Assembly (NCBI GenBank): GCA_031400955.1 | Contig: JANNQW010000206.1 | Coordinates: forward strand, 1-5,487 | Origin: VFKE01 sp031400955 | Lineage (GTDB): Bacteria; Verrucomicrobiota; Verrucomicrobiia; Verrucomicrobiales; Verrucomicrobiaceae | Direction: 5' to 3' | Length of the DNA: 5,487 nt | Shown here: in pieces, positions 5,263 through 5,487 of the stretch | Numbering within the stretch: position 1 is the stretch's first letter | How the letters are laid out: the number at the start of each line of letters is the position of its first letter | The notes under the pieces: generated by a model | Told to the model about the DNA's origin: nothing | The model's database searches: none | Seen by the model: the letters and a program-made list of their open reading frames with translations, nothing else | Translations under genes and position numbers: made by a program

Positions 5263-5487
5263 CTAAGGAAGGGAAGGGCTGGTGATCGTTTCCAACCAAA
5301 ACTCCTCCCATTTCTTACTCAAAGGCTTCAGCGGTGGTGAATCCAGCAGATAATCTGCAGGCTTGCAAAAAGCACATACGGCAACTGCCCACTGGGGGAA
5401 GGCCCCTTTACGATTGTAAATATAAATCCGGACCGGCGCTGAACTCGCCAAATACACCACCAGCACGACGCCGATGATCCAACCCGT
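5263..5487 (-). CDS. Small membrane protein, C-terminal part; 5' end outside window
   Basis: The frame is open from the right edge to TAG 5265-5263, giving the last 74 residues. The visible part begins with a hydrophobic segment, GWIIGVVLVVYLASSAPV, likely a transmembrane helix. A soluble-looking tail follows with AVCAFCKPADYLLDSPPL and an aromatic helix KKWEEFWLETI before the end. A GTG at 5466 falls inside the hydrophobic segment and is unlikely to be the true start. The layout resembles small Verrucomicrobial or Planctomycetal inner-membrane proteins with a helix and a 'Y.P...L....PP' tail; this is an impression, not a family assignment. The two cysteines spaced C-x-x-C (AVCAFCKP) are visible, but there is no thioredoxin-like context. 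Confidence 0.65.
   Translation of the reverse strand, partial: TGWIIGVVLVVYLASSAPVRIYIYNRKGAFPQWAVAVCAFCKPADYLLDSPPLKPLSKKWEEFWLETITSPSLP

Noticed and set aside
5114..5311. 65-codon minus-strand frame running from the edge of the partial membrane-protein gene to the hairpin region.
   Set aside because: It overlaps the better-supported partial gene in another frame and then crosses the hairpin; its composition is not protein-like.
1..5487. Search by eye for CRISPR repeats, tRNA, rRNA, insertion-sequence ends, toxin-antitoxin or defence genes.
   Set aside because: No regularly spaced repeats, cloverleaf-like sequence, transposase motif or recognisable defence domain was found.

Overview
The window most likely comes from a Verrucomicrobia-type (PVC group) chromosome. 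The best taxonomic clue is the 3' part of an HXXSHH/DUF1552 gene, a family typical of Verrucomicrobia and Planctomycetes. The other large genes have the look of poorly characterised envelope proteins from that group, and most starts lack a clear Shine-Dalgarno. The taxonomic call is inference; no rRNA or marker gene is present.

Layout, left to right: (1) 1-537, plus strand, C-terminal part of the DUF1552 protein, cut by the window edge. (2) 538-727, a convergent gap with inverted repeats but no convincing terminator. (3) Three sizeable genes on the minus strand, transcribed right to left: a lipoprotein-type alpha/beta hydrolase (3187-4836), a membrane-anchored helical protein of unknown function (1791-3047), and a Tat-signal secreted protein of unknown function (728-1624). 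The gaps between them are 139 and 166 bases, so a single operon is possible but not shown. (4) A 36-codon hydrophobic small ORF (1621-1731, minus) lies in the second gap; it has its own AAGG site and overlaps the Tat-protein start by ATGA. (5) 4837-5262, a 426-base stretch without a large gene. It holds two overlapping plus-strand small ORFs (40 and 37 codons) followed at once by a terminator-like hairpin. (6) 5263-5487, minus strand, C-terminal end of a small membrane protein running off the right edge.

All three complete large genes encode proteins that are exported or membrane-anchored: a lipoprotein, an N-terminally anchored protein and a Tat substrate. The window therefore reads as a cell-envelope or periplasmic gene neighbourhood. 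No pathway links them visibly. No RNA genes, CRISPR arrays, insertion sequences or phage genes were recognised. The best leads for something undescribed are the two small-ORF regions (1621-1746 and 4893-5165) and the two large proteins of unrecognised family.
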